Of a DNA stretch of 64,000 nt, positions 1 to 9,700 are shown one piece after another. Each line of letters opens with the position of its first letter. Positions within the stretch are counted from its first letter, which is position 1. The notes under the pieces were generated by a model that did not search any database, was not told where the DNA came from, and saw only the letters and a list, made by a program, of their open reading frames with translations. The stretch covers positions 49,234 to 113,233 of the forward strand of contig SDUX01000103.1 in NCBI GenBank assembly GCA_008729055.1. The letters are read 5' to 3'. This DNA is from Pyropia haitanensis. Lineage: Eukaryota; Rhodophyta; Bangiophyceae; Bangiales; Bangiaceae. Both the position numbers and the translations under genes were made by a program.

Positions 1-22
1 GTGGGCAAAAGTGGGTAGGAAG

Positions 23-369
23 TGGGCAAGAAGTGGGCAAAAAGTGGGCAAAAAGGGGGCCAAATTGGGACACAAATGGGCGATTGGGGGCAAGAAGTTT
101 CCAAAACTGTAAAGAAAATTGACGTGAAAGCCGCCAGAAAGTCGTCCAACAGTGACCAGAAAGTGCGCCCCGCCACCCAAACTGTCCACTGCGCGTTCCG
201 CCCGTCACACTGGCGTGGACGGTGAGAGGGCGGAACTTTTGTCGCCGACCGTCACACCTGGCTGTCGGGACCCCCACGTGGCAAAAACCATCCCACAAAA
301 TTGACACGTGGAAACCGGCGCTCCACAAAAAACACTCGTTGCATCCAACGGACGCGCCAACAAACGGGT
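23..369 (+). repeat. Module C of the reference unit (347 bp)
   Basis: This is the part of the unit that does not align with the A/B duplication. It starts with the rest of the 11-bp-step G-rich array, then a region ending in TTGGGACACAAATGGG. A central part follows with two copies of a CCGTCACAC(C)TGGC motif at about 202 and 250, 48 bases apart. After that come two CACGTG palindromes (275-280 and 305-310) and a short inverted repeat CGTTG-CATC-CAACG near 338. Its length is close to twice the 172 bp module, but I see no convincing alignment of its two halves with each other or with A/B. No gene is visible in it. Confidence 0.85.
274..310. other. Paired CACGTG palindromes (E-box/G-box-like) in module C
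   Basis: CACGTG occurs at 275-280, inside the 8-base palindrome CCACGTGG (274-281), and again at 305-310 in GACACGTGG, 30 bases apart. Both are kept in nearly every unit across all subfamilies. CACGTG is the core recognised by many bHLH and bHLH-Zip factors in animals and fungi (and bZIP/bHLH in plants), so the array would offer close to two hundred potential sites. Whether any protein binds here is unknown; by chance alone a 6-mer would occur about once per 4 kb. Confidence 0.5.
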
Positions 370-541
370 CGGCCAACCAGCCCATGCACGACGGTGCGGG
401 TGGAGCCTCGGACATCGAGCGGGCGGATGTATGGCTGGAATAAAGGATGCGAGCCAATTCGGCCGCCGGAGCGCGTGCAGCATTGCTGTACACGCAAAAG
501 TGGGCAAAAGTGGGCAACAGTGGGCAAAAGTGGATAAGAAG
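370..541 (+). repeat. Module A of the reference unit (172 bp)
   Basis: Module A runs from CGGCCAACCAGCCC to GTGGATAAGAAG. It aligns without gaps to module B immediately downstream, with about 18 mismatches in 172 (roughly 90 percent identity, counted by hand). A-specific marks include GTATGGCTGGAATAAAGG, GGAGCGCGTGCAG, CTGTACACGC and GGGCAACAGTGGG. It ends in a short version of the GTGGGCAAAA array with three GGG runs; in subfamilies II-IV the last step reads GTGGGTAAG or GTGGGTGAG, which adds a fourth run. The module is about nucleosome-repeat sized. No gene is visible. Confidence 0.9.
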
Positions 542-713
542 CGGCCAACCACCCCATGCACGACCGTGGGGGTCGAACCTCGGACATGGAACGGGCGGAT
601 CTATGGCTGGAATGAAGGATGCGCGCCAATTCGGCCGCCGGATGGTGTGCAGCATCGCTGTAGACGCAAAAGTGGGCAAAAGTGGGCAAAAGTGGGCAAA
701 AGTGGGTAGGAAG
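542..713 (+). repeat. Module B of the reference unit (172 bp), diverged tandem duplicate of A
   Basis: Module B runs from CGGCCAACCACCCC to GTGGGTAGGAAG and is the sister of module A, exactly 172 bases downstream. B-specific marks are ATCTATGGCTGGAATGAAGG, GCGCGCCAATTC, GGATGGTGTGCAG and CTGTAGACGC. Two bases drop out of the A-like reading in the GTGGGGGTCGAACC stretch, which in subfamily I resembles a pol III B box on the minus strand. In subfamilies II-IV this stretch reads GTGCGGGTGGAACC, nearly identical to module A, pointing to exchange between A and B or to retention of the ancestral state. Confidence 0.9.
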
Positions 714-750
714 TGGGCAAGAAGTGGGCAAAAAGTGGGCAAAAAGGGGG
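666..750 (+). repeat. G-rich 10-11 bp step array at the B/C border (one per unit)
   Basis: GGG runs start at 674, 684, 694, 704, 715, 726, 737 and 746, so the steps are 10, 10, 10, 11, 11, 11 and 9 bases. Between them are mainly A-rich segments (CAAAAGT, CAAGAAGT, CAAAAAGT). Four consecutive runs with 7-base spacers satisfy the common G3+N1-7 pattern for a potential G-quadruplex on the plus strand. The mean step of about 10.5 bases also puts the A-runs in phase with the DNA helix, which would favour intrinsic curvature. The array occurs in every intact unit. It is also where one module-loss event (32,920-32,945) has its breakpoint. Both structural readings are inferences from the pattern. Confidence 0.85.
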
Positions 751-3700
751 CCAAATTGGGACACAAATGGGCGATTGGGGGCAAGAAGTTTCCAAAACTG
801 TAAAGAAAATTGACGTGAAAGCCGCCAGAAAGTCGTCCAACAGTGACCAGAAAGTGCGCCCCGCCACCCAAACTGTCCACTGCGCGTTCCGCCCGTCACA
901 CTGGCGTGGACGGTGAGAGGGCGGAACTTTTGTCGCCGACCGTCACACCTGGCTGTCGGGACCCCCACGTGGCAAAAACCATCCCACAAAATTGACACGT
1001 GGAAACCGGCGCTCCACAAAAAACACTCGTTGCATCCAACGGACGCGCCAACAAACGGGTCGGCCAACCAGCCCATGCACGACGGTGCGGGTGGAGCCTC
1101 GGACATCGAGCGGGCGGATGTATGGCTGGAATAAAGGATGCGAGCCAATTCGGCCGCCGGAGCGCGTGCAGCATTGCTGTACACGCAAAAGTGGGCAAAA
1201 GTGGGCAACAGTGGGCAAAAGTGGATAAGAAGCGGCCAACCACCCCATGCACGACCGTGGGGGTCGAACCTCGGACATGGAACGGGCGGATCTATGGCTG
1301 GAATGAAGGATGCGCGCCAATTCGGCCGCCGGATGGTGTGCAGCATCGCTGTAGACGCAAAAGTGGGCAAAAGTGGGCAAAAGTGGGCAAAAGTGGGTAG
1401 GAAGTGGGCAAGAAGTGGGCAAAAAGTGGGCAAAAAGGGGGCCAAATTGGGACACAAATGGGCGATTGGGGGCAAGAAGTTTCCAAAACTGTAAAGAAAA
1501 TTGACGTGAAAGCCGCCAGAAAGTCGTCCAACAGTGACCAGAAAGTGCGCCCCGCCACCCAAACTGTCCACTGCGCGTTCCGCCCGTCACACTGGCGTGG
1601 ACGGTGAGAGGGCGGAACTTTTGTCGCCGACCGTCACACCTGGCTGTCGGGACCCCCACGTGGCAAAAACCATCCCACAAAATTGACACGTGGAAACCGG
1701 CGCTCCACAAAAAACACTCGTTGCATCCAACGGACGCGCCAACAAACGGGTCGGCCAACCAGCCCATGCACGACGGTGCGGGTGGAGCCTCGGACATCGA
1801 GCGGGCGGATGTATGGCTGGAATAAAGGATGCGAGCCAATTCGGCCGCCGGAGCGCGTGCAGCATTGCTGTACACGCAAAAGTGGGCAAAAGTGGGCAAC
1901 AGTGGGCAAAAGTGGATAAGAAGCGGCCAACCACCCCATGCACGACCGTGGGGGTCGAACCTCGGACATGGAACGGGCGGATCTATGGCTGGAATGAAGG
2001 ATGCGCGCCAATTCGGCCGCCGGATGGTGTGCAGCATCGCTGTAGACGCAAAAGTGGGCAAAAGTGGGCAAAAGTGGGCAAAAGTGGGTAGGAAGTGGGC
2101 AAGAAGTGGGCAAAAAGTGGGCAAAAAGGGGGCCAAATTGGGACACAAATGGGCGATTGGGGGCAAGAAGTTTCCAAAACTGTAAAGAAAATTGACGTGA
2201 AAGCCGCCAGAAAGTCGTCCAACAGTGACCAGAAAGTGCGCCCCGCCACCCAAACTGTCCACTGCGCGTTCCGCCCGTCACACTGGCGTGGACGGTGAGA
2301 GGGCGGAACTTTTGTCGCCGACCGTCACACCTGGCTGTCGGGACCCCCACGTGGCAAAAACCATCCCACAAAATTGACACGTGGAAACCGGCGCTCCACA
2401 AAAAACACTCGTTGCATCCAACGGACGCGCCAACAAACGGGTCGGCCAACCAGCCCATGCACGACGGTGCGGGTGGAGCCTCGGACATCGAGCGGGCGGA
2501 TGTATGGCTGGAATAAAGGATGCGAGCCAATTCGGCCGCCGGAGCGCGTGCAGCATTGCTGTACACGCAAAAGTGGGCAAAAGTGGGCAACAGTGGGCAA
2601 AAGTGGATAAGAAGCGGCCAACCACCCCATGCACGACCGTGGGGGTCGAACCTCGGACATGGAACGGGCGGATCTATGGCTGGAATGAAGGATGCGCGCC
2701 AATTCGGCCGCCGGATGGTGTGCAGCATCGCTGTAGACGCAAAAGTGGGCAAAAGTGGGCAAAAGTGGGCAAAAGTGGGTAGGAAGTGGGCAAGAAGTGG
2801 GCAAAAAGTGGGCAAAAAGGGGGCCAAATTGGGACACAAATGGGCGATTGGGGGCAAGAAGTTTCCAAAACTGTAAAGAAAATTGACGTGAAAGCCGCCA
2901 GAAAGTCGTCCAACAGTGACCAGAAAGTGCGCCCCGCCACCCAAACTGTCCACTGCGCGTTCCGCCCGTCACACTGGCGTGGACGGTGAGAGGGCGGAAC
3001 TTTTGTCGCCGACCGTCACACCTGGCTGTCGGGACCCCCACGTGGCAAAAACCATCCCACAAAATTGACACGTGGAAACCGGCGCTCCACAAAAAACACT
3101 CGTTGCATCCAACGGACGCGCCAACAAACGGGTCGGCCAACCAGCCCATGCACGACGGTGCGGGTGGAGCCTCGGACATCGAGCGGGCGGATGTATGGCT
3201 GGAATAAAGGATGCGAGCCAATTCGGCCGCCGGAGCGCGTGCAGCATTGCTGTACACGCAAAAGTGGGCAAAAGTGGGCAACAGTGGGCAAAAGTGGATA
3301 AGAAGCGGCCAACCACCCCATGCACGACCGTGGGGGTCGAACCTCGGACATGGAACGGGCGGATCTATGGCTGGAATGAAGGATGCGCGCCAATTCGGCC
3401 GCCGGATGGTGTGCAGCATCGCTGTAGACGCAAAAGTGGGCAAAAGTGGGCAAAAGTGGGCAAAAGTGGGTAGGAAGTGGGCAAGAAGTGGGCAAAAAGT
3501 GGGCAAAAAGGGGGCCAAATTGGGACACAAATGGGCGATTGGGGGCAAGAAGTTTCCAAAACTGTAAAGAAAATTGACGTGAAAGCCGCCAGAAAGTCGT
3601 CCAACAGTGACCAGAAAGTGCGCCCCGCCACCCAAACTGTCCACTGCGCGTTCCGCCCGTCACACTGGCGTGGACGGTGAGAGGGCGGAACTTTTGTCGC

Positions 3701-6700
3701 CGACCGTCACACCTGGCTGTCGGGACCCCCACGTGGCAAAAACCATCCCACAAAATTGACACGTGGAAACCGGCGCTCCACAAAAAACACTCGTTGCATC
3801 CAACGGACGCGCCAACAAACGGGTCGGCCAACCAGCCCATGCACGACGGTGCGGGTGGAGCCTCGGACATCGAGCGGGCGGATGTATGGCTGGAATAAAG
3901 GATGCGAGCCAATTCGGCCGCCGGAGCGCGTGCAGCATTGCTGTACACGCAAAAGTGGGCAAAAGTGGGCAACAGTGGGCAAAAGTGGATAAGAAGCGGC
4001 CAACCACCCCATGCACGACCGTGGGGGTCGAACCTCGGACATGGAACGGGCGGATCTATGGCTGGAATGAAGGATGCGCGCCAATTCGGCCGCCGGATGG
4101 TGTGCAGCATCGCTGTAGACGCAAAAGTGGGCAAAAGTGGGCAAAAGTGGGCAAAAGTGGGTAGGAAGTGGGCAAGAAGTGGGCAAAAAGTGGGCAAAAA
4201 GGGGGCCAAATTGGGACACAAATGGGCGATTGGGGGCAAGAAGTTTCCAAAACTGTAAAGAAAATTGACGTGAAAGCCGCCAGAAAGTCGTCCAACAGTG
4301 ACCAGAAAGTGCGCCCCGCCACCCAAACTGTCCACTGCGCGTTCCGCCCGTCACACTGGCGTGGACGGTGAGAGGGCGGAACTTTTGTCGCCGACCGTCA
4401 CACCTGGCTGTCGGGACCCCCACGTGGCAAAAACCATCCCACAAAATTGACACGTGGAAACCGGCGCTCCACAAAAAACACTCGTTGCATCCAACGGACG
4501 CGCCAACAAACGGGTCGGCCAACCAGCCCATGCACGACGGTGCGGGTGGAGCCTCGGACATCGAGCGGGCGGATGTATGGCTGGAATAAAGGATGCGAGC
4601 CAATTCGGCCGCCGGAGCGCGTGCAGCATTGCTGTACACGCAAAAGTGGGCAAAAGTGGGCAACAGTGGGCAAAAGTGGATAAGAAGCGGCCAACCACCC
4701 CATGCACGACCGTGGGGGTCGAACCTCGGACATGGAACGGGCGGATCTATGGCTGGAATGAAGGATGCGCGCCAATTCGGCCGCCGGATGGTGTGCAGCA
4801 TCGCTGTAGACGCAAAAGTGGGCAAAAGTGGGCAAAAGTGGGCAAAAGTGGGTAGGAAGTGGGCAAGAAGTGGGCAAAAAGTGGGCAAAAAGGGGGCCAA
4901 ATTGGGACACAAATGGGCGATTGGGGGCAAGAAGTTTCCAAAACTGTAAAGAAAATTGACGTGAAAGCCGCCAGAAAGTCGTCCAACAGTGACCAGAAAG
5001 TGCGCCCCGCCACCCAAACTGTCCACTGCGCGTTCCGCCCGTCACACTGGCGTGGACGGTGAGAGGGCGGAACTTTTGTCGCCGACCGTCACACCTGGCT
5101 GTCGGGACCCCCACGTGGCAAAAACCATCCCACAAAATTGACACGTGGAAACCGGCGCTCCACAAAAAACACTCGTTGCATCCAACGGACGCGCCAACAA
5201 ACGGGTCGGCCAACCAGCCCATGCACGACGGTGCGGGTGGAGCCTCGGACATCGAGCGGGCGGATGTATGGCTGGAATAAAGGATGCGAGCCAATTCGGC
5301 CGCCGGAGCGCGTGCAGCATTGCTGTACACGCAAAAGTGGGCAAAAGTGGGCAACAGTGGGCAAAAGTGGATAAGAAGCGGCCAACCACCCCATGCACGA
5401 CCGTGGGGGTCGAACCTCGGACATGGAACGGGCGGATCTATGGCTGGAATGAAGGATGCGCGCCAATTCGGCCGCCGGATGGTGTGCAGCATCGCTGTAG
5501 ACGCAAAAGTGGGCAAAAGTGGGCAAAAGTGGGCAAAAGTGGGTAGGAAGTGGGCAAGAAGTGGGCAAAAAGTGGGCAAAAAGGGGGCCAAATTGGGACA
5601 CAAATGGGCGATTGGGGGCAAGAAGTTTCCAAAACTGTAAAGAAAATTGACGTGAAAGCCGCCAGAAAGTCGTCCAACAGTGACCAGAAAGTGCGCCCCG
5701 CCACCCAAACTGTCCACTGCGCGTTCCGCCCGTCACACTGGCGTGGACGGTGAGAGGGCGGAACTTTTGTCGCCGACCGTCACACCTGGCTGTCGGGACC
5801 CCCACGTGGCAAAAACCATCCCACAAAATTGACACGTGGAAACCGGCGCTCCACAAAAAACACTCGTTGCATCCAACGGACGCGCCAACAAACGGGTCGG
5901 CCAACCAGCCCATGCACGACGGTGCGGGTGGAGCCTCGGACATCGAGCGGGCGGATGTATGGCTGGAATAAAGGATGCGAGCCAATTCGGCCGCCGGAGC
6001 GCGTGCAGCATTGCTGTACACGCAAAAGTGGGCAAAAGTGGGCAACAGTGGGCAAAAGTGGATAAGAAGCGGCCAACCACCCCATGCACGACCGTGGGGG
6101 TCGAACCTCGGACATGGAACGGGCGGATCTATGGCTGGAATGAAGGATGCGCGCCAATTCGGCCGCCGGATGGTGTGCAGCATCGCTGTAGACGCAAAAG
6201 TGGGCAAAAGTGGGCAAAAGTGGGCAAAAGTGGGTAGGAAGTGGGCAAGAAGTGGGCAAAAAGTGGGCAAAAAGGGGGCCAAATTGGGACACAAATGGGC
6301 GATTGGGGGCAAGAAGTTTCCAAAACTGTAAAGAAAATTGACGTGAAAGCCGCCAGAAAGTCGTCCAACAGTGACCAGAAAGTGCGCCCCGCCACCCAAA
6401 CTGTCCACTGCGCGTTCCGCCCGTCACACTGGCGTGGACGGTGAGAGGGCGGAACTTTTGTCGCCGACCGTCACACCTGGCTGTCGGGACCCCCACGTGG
6501 CAAAAACCATCCCACAAAATTGACACGTGGAAACCGGCGCTCCACAAAAAACACTCGTTGCATCCAACGGACGCGCCAACAAACGGGTCGGCCAACCAGC
6601 CCATGCACGACGGTGCGGGTGGAGCCTCGGACATCGAGCGGGCGGATGTATGGCTGGAATAAAGGATGCGAGCCAATTCGGCCGCCGGAGCGCGTGCAGC

Positions 6701-9700
6701 ATTGCTGTACACGCAAAAGTGGGCAAAAGTGGGCAACAGTGGGCAAAAGTGGATAAGAAGCGGCCAACCACCCCATGCACGACCGTGGGGGTCGAACCTC
6801 GGACATGGAACGGGCGGATCTATGGCTGGAATGAAGGATGCGCGCCAATTCGGCCGCCGGATGGTGTGCAGCATCGCTGTAGACGCAAAAGTGGGCAAAA
6901 GTGGGCAAAAGTGGGCAAAAGTGGGTAGGAAGTGGGCAAGAAGTGGGCAAAAAGTGGGCAAAAAGGGGGCCAAATTGGGACACAAATGGGCGATTGGGGG
7001 CAAGAAGTTTCCAAAACTGTAAAGAAAATTGACGTGAAAGCCGCCAGAAAGTCGTCCAACAGTGACCAGAAAGTGCGCCCCGCCACCCAAACTGTCCACT
7101 GCGCGTTCCGCCCGTCACACTGGCGTGGACGGTGAGAGGGCGGAACTTTTGTCGCCGACCGTCACACCTGGCTGTCGGGACCCCCACGTGGCAAAAACCA
7201 TCCCACAAAATTGACACGTGGAAACCGGCGCTCCACAAAAAACACTCGTTGCATCCAACGGACGCGCCAACAAACGGGTCGGCCAACCAGCCCATGCACG
7301 ACGGTGCGGGTGGAGCCTCGGACATCGAGCGGGCGGATGTATGGCTGGAATAAAGGATGCGAGCCAATTCGGCCGCCGGAGCGCGTGCAGCATTGCTGTA
7401 CACGCAAAAGTGGGCAAAAGTGGGCAACAGTGGGCAAAAGTGGATAAGAAGCGGCCAACCACCCCATGCACGACCGTGGGGGTCGAACCTCGGACATGGA
7501 ACGGGCGGATCTATGGCTGGAATGAAGGATGCGCGCCAATTCGGCCGCCGGATGGTGTGCAGCATCGCTGTAGACGCAAAAGTGGGCAAAAGTGGGCAAA
7601 AGTGGGCAAAAGTGGGTAGGAAGTGGGCAAGAAGTGGGCAAAAAGTGGGCAAAAAGGGGGCCAAATTGGGACACAAATGGGCGATTGGGGGCAAGAAGTT
7701 TCCAAAACTGTAAAGAAAATTGACGTGAAAGCCGCCAGAAAGTCGTCCAACAGTGACCAGAAAGTGCGCCCCGCCACCCAAACTGTCCACTGCGCGTTCC
7801 GCCCGTCACACTGGCGTGGACGGTGAGAGGGCGGAACTTTTGTCGCCGACCGTCACACCTGGCTGTCGGGACCCCCACGTGGCAAAAACCATCCCACAAA
7901 ATTGACACGTGGAAACCGGCGCTCCACAAAAAACACTCGTTGCATCCAACGGACGCGCCAACAAACGGGTCGGCCAACCAGCCCATGCACGACGGTGCGG
8001 GTGGAGCCTCGGACATCGAGCGGGCGGATGTATGGCTGGAATAAAGGATGCGAGCCAATTCGGCCGCCGGAGCGCGTGCAGCATTGCTGTACACGCAAAA
8101 GTGGGCAAAAGTGGGCAACAGTGGGCAAAAGTGGATAAGAAGCGGCCAACCACCCCATGCACGACCGTGGGGGTCGAACCTCGGACATGGAACGGGCGGA
8201 TCTATGGCTGGAATGAAGGATGCGCGCCAATTCGGCCGCCGGATGGTGTGCAGCATCGCTGTAGACGCAAAAGTGGGCAAAAGTGGGCAAAAGTGGGCAA
8301 AAGTGGGTAGGAAGTGGGCAAGAAGTGGGCAAAAAGTGGGCAAAAAGGGGGCCAAATTGGGACACAAATGGGCGATTGGGGGCAAGAAGTTTCCAAAACT
8401 GTAAAGAAAATTGACGTGAAAGCCGCCAGAAAGTCGTCCAACAGTGACCAGAAAGTGCGCCCCGCCACCCAAACTGTCCACTGCGCGTTCCGCCCGTCAC
8501 ACTGGCGTGGACGGTGAGAGGGCGGAACTTTTGTCGCCGACCGTCACACCTGGCTGTCGGGACCCCCACGTGGCAAAAACCATCCCACAAAATTGACACG
8601 TGGAAACCGGCGCTCCACAAAAAACACTCGTTGCATCCAACGGACGCGCCAACAAACGGGTCGGCCAACCAGCCCATGCACGACGGTGCGGGTGGAGCCT
8701 CGGACATCGAGCGGGCGGATGTATGGCTGGAATAAAGGATGCGAGCCAATTCGGCCGCCGGAGCGCGTGCAGCATTGCTGTACACGCAAAAGTGGGCAAA
8801 AGTGGGCAACAGTGGGCAAAAGTGGATAAGAAGCGGCCAACCACCCCATGCACGACCGTGGGGGTCGAACCTCGGACATGGAACGGGCGGATCTATGGCT
8901 GGAATGAAGGATGCGCGCCAATTCGGCCGCCGGATGGTGTGCAGCATCGCTGTAGACGCAAAAGTGGGCAAAAGTGGGCAAAAGTGGGCAAAAGTGGGTA
9001 GGAAGTGGGCAAGAAGTGGGCAAAAAGTGGGCAAAAAGGGGGCCAAATTGGGACACAAATGGGCGATTGGGGGCAAGAAGTTTCCAAAACTGTAAAGAAA
9101 ATTGACGTGAAAGCCGCCAGAAAGTCGTCCAACAGTGACCAGAAAGTGCGCCCCGCCACCCAAACTGTCCACTGCGCGTTCCGCCCGTCACACTGGCGTG
9201 GACGGTGAGAGGGCGGAACTTTTGTCGCCGACCGTCACACCTGGCTGTCGGGACCCCCACGTGGCAAAAACCATCCCACAAAATTGACACGTGGAAACCG
9301 GCGCTCCACAAAAAACACTCGTTGCATCCAACGGACGCGCCAACAAACGGGTCGGCCAACCAGCCCATGCACGACGGTGCGGGTGGAGCCTCGGACATCG
9401 AGCGGGCGGATGTATGGCTGGAATAAAGGATGCGAGCCAATTCGGCCGCCGGAGCGCGTGCAGCATTGCTGTACACGCAAAAGTGGGCAAAAGTGGGCAA
9501 CAGTGGGCAAAAGTGGATAAGAAGCGGCCAACCACCCCATGCACGACCGTGGGGGTCGAACCTCGGACATGGAACGGGCGGATCTATGGCTGGAATGAAG
9601 GATGCGCGCCAATTCGGCCGCCGGATGGTGTGCAGCATCGCTGTAGACGCAAAAGTGGGCAAAAGTGGGCAAAAGTGGGCAAAAGTGGGTAGGAAGTGGG

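Larger units (their letters stand above)
23..713 (+). repeat. Reference satellite unit, subfamily I (691 bp): modules C, A, B
   Basis: This is the first complete unit in a phase chosen so that the two related modules lie together. It consists of C (347 bp, 23-369), A (172 bp, 370-541) and B (172 bp, 542-713). The start point is arbitrary in a tandem array. Subfamily I is marked by GGTGAGAGGG near 221, CCATCCCAC near 288, a run of six A before CACTCG near 330, CCAACCAGCCC near 374, GTGGATAAG at the end of A and ATGGAACGGGCGG in B. Units of the other subfamilies align along their full length with substitutions and small indels; the usual 2-base length difference is the shorter A run before the CACTCG/TACTCG site. 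Confidence 0.93.

Noticed and set aside
320..369. CENP-B box
   Set aside because: I looked for the essential pattern TTCG....A..CGGG on both strands of the unit. TTCGGCCGCCGG and related stretches lack the required A and CGGG, and the CGTTG/CAACG inverted repeat does not fit either.
23..369. Module C as two further diverged copies of the 172 bp module
   Set aside because: Its length (347 bp) fits and AAAATTGAC occurs twice at a 180-base offset, but I could not extend this into a convincing alignment by eye.
542..713. tRNA gene or intact SINE on the minus strand
   Set aside because: Only a B-box-like stretch is present, in subfamily I. There is no acceptable A box, no cloverleaf arms or acceptor stem, and no poly-A tail or target-site duplication.
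666..750. Telomere repeat
   Set aside because: The G-rich steps resemble a degenerate telomere motif, but only 7-8 steps occur per unit and they are followed by the complex part of the satellite. No run of TTAGGG, TTAGGC, TTTAGGG or TTAGG is seen.
252..1571. Minus-strand open frame of 439 codons repeated every 691 bases
   Set aside because: It spans almost two satellite units and reads the same DNA in two different frames. Neighbouring copies overlap each other, and 1-2 base length changes in other subfamilies break it. No start context, domain or codon bias supports a gene.
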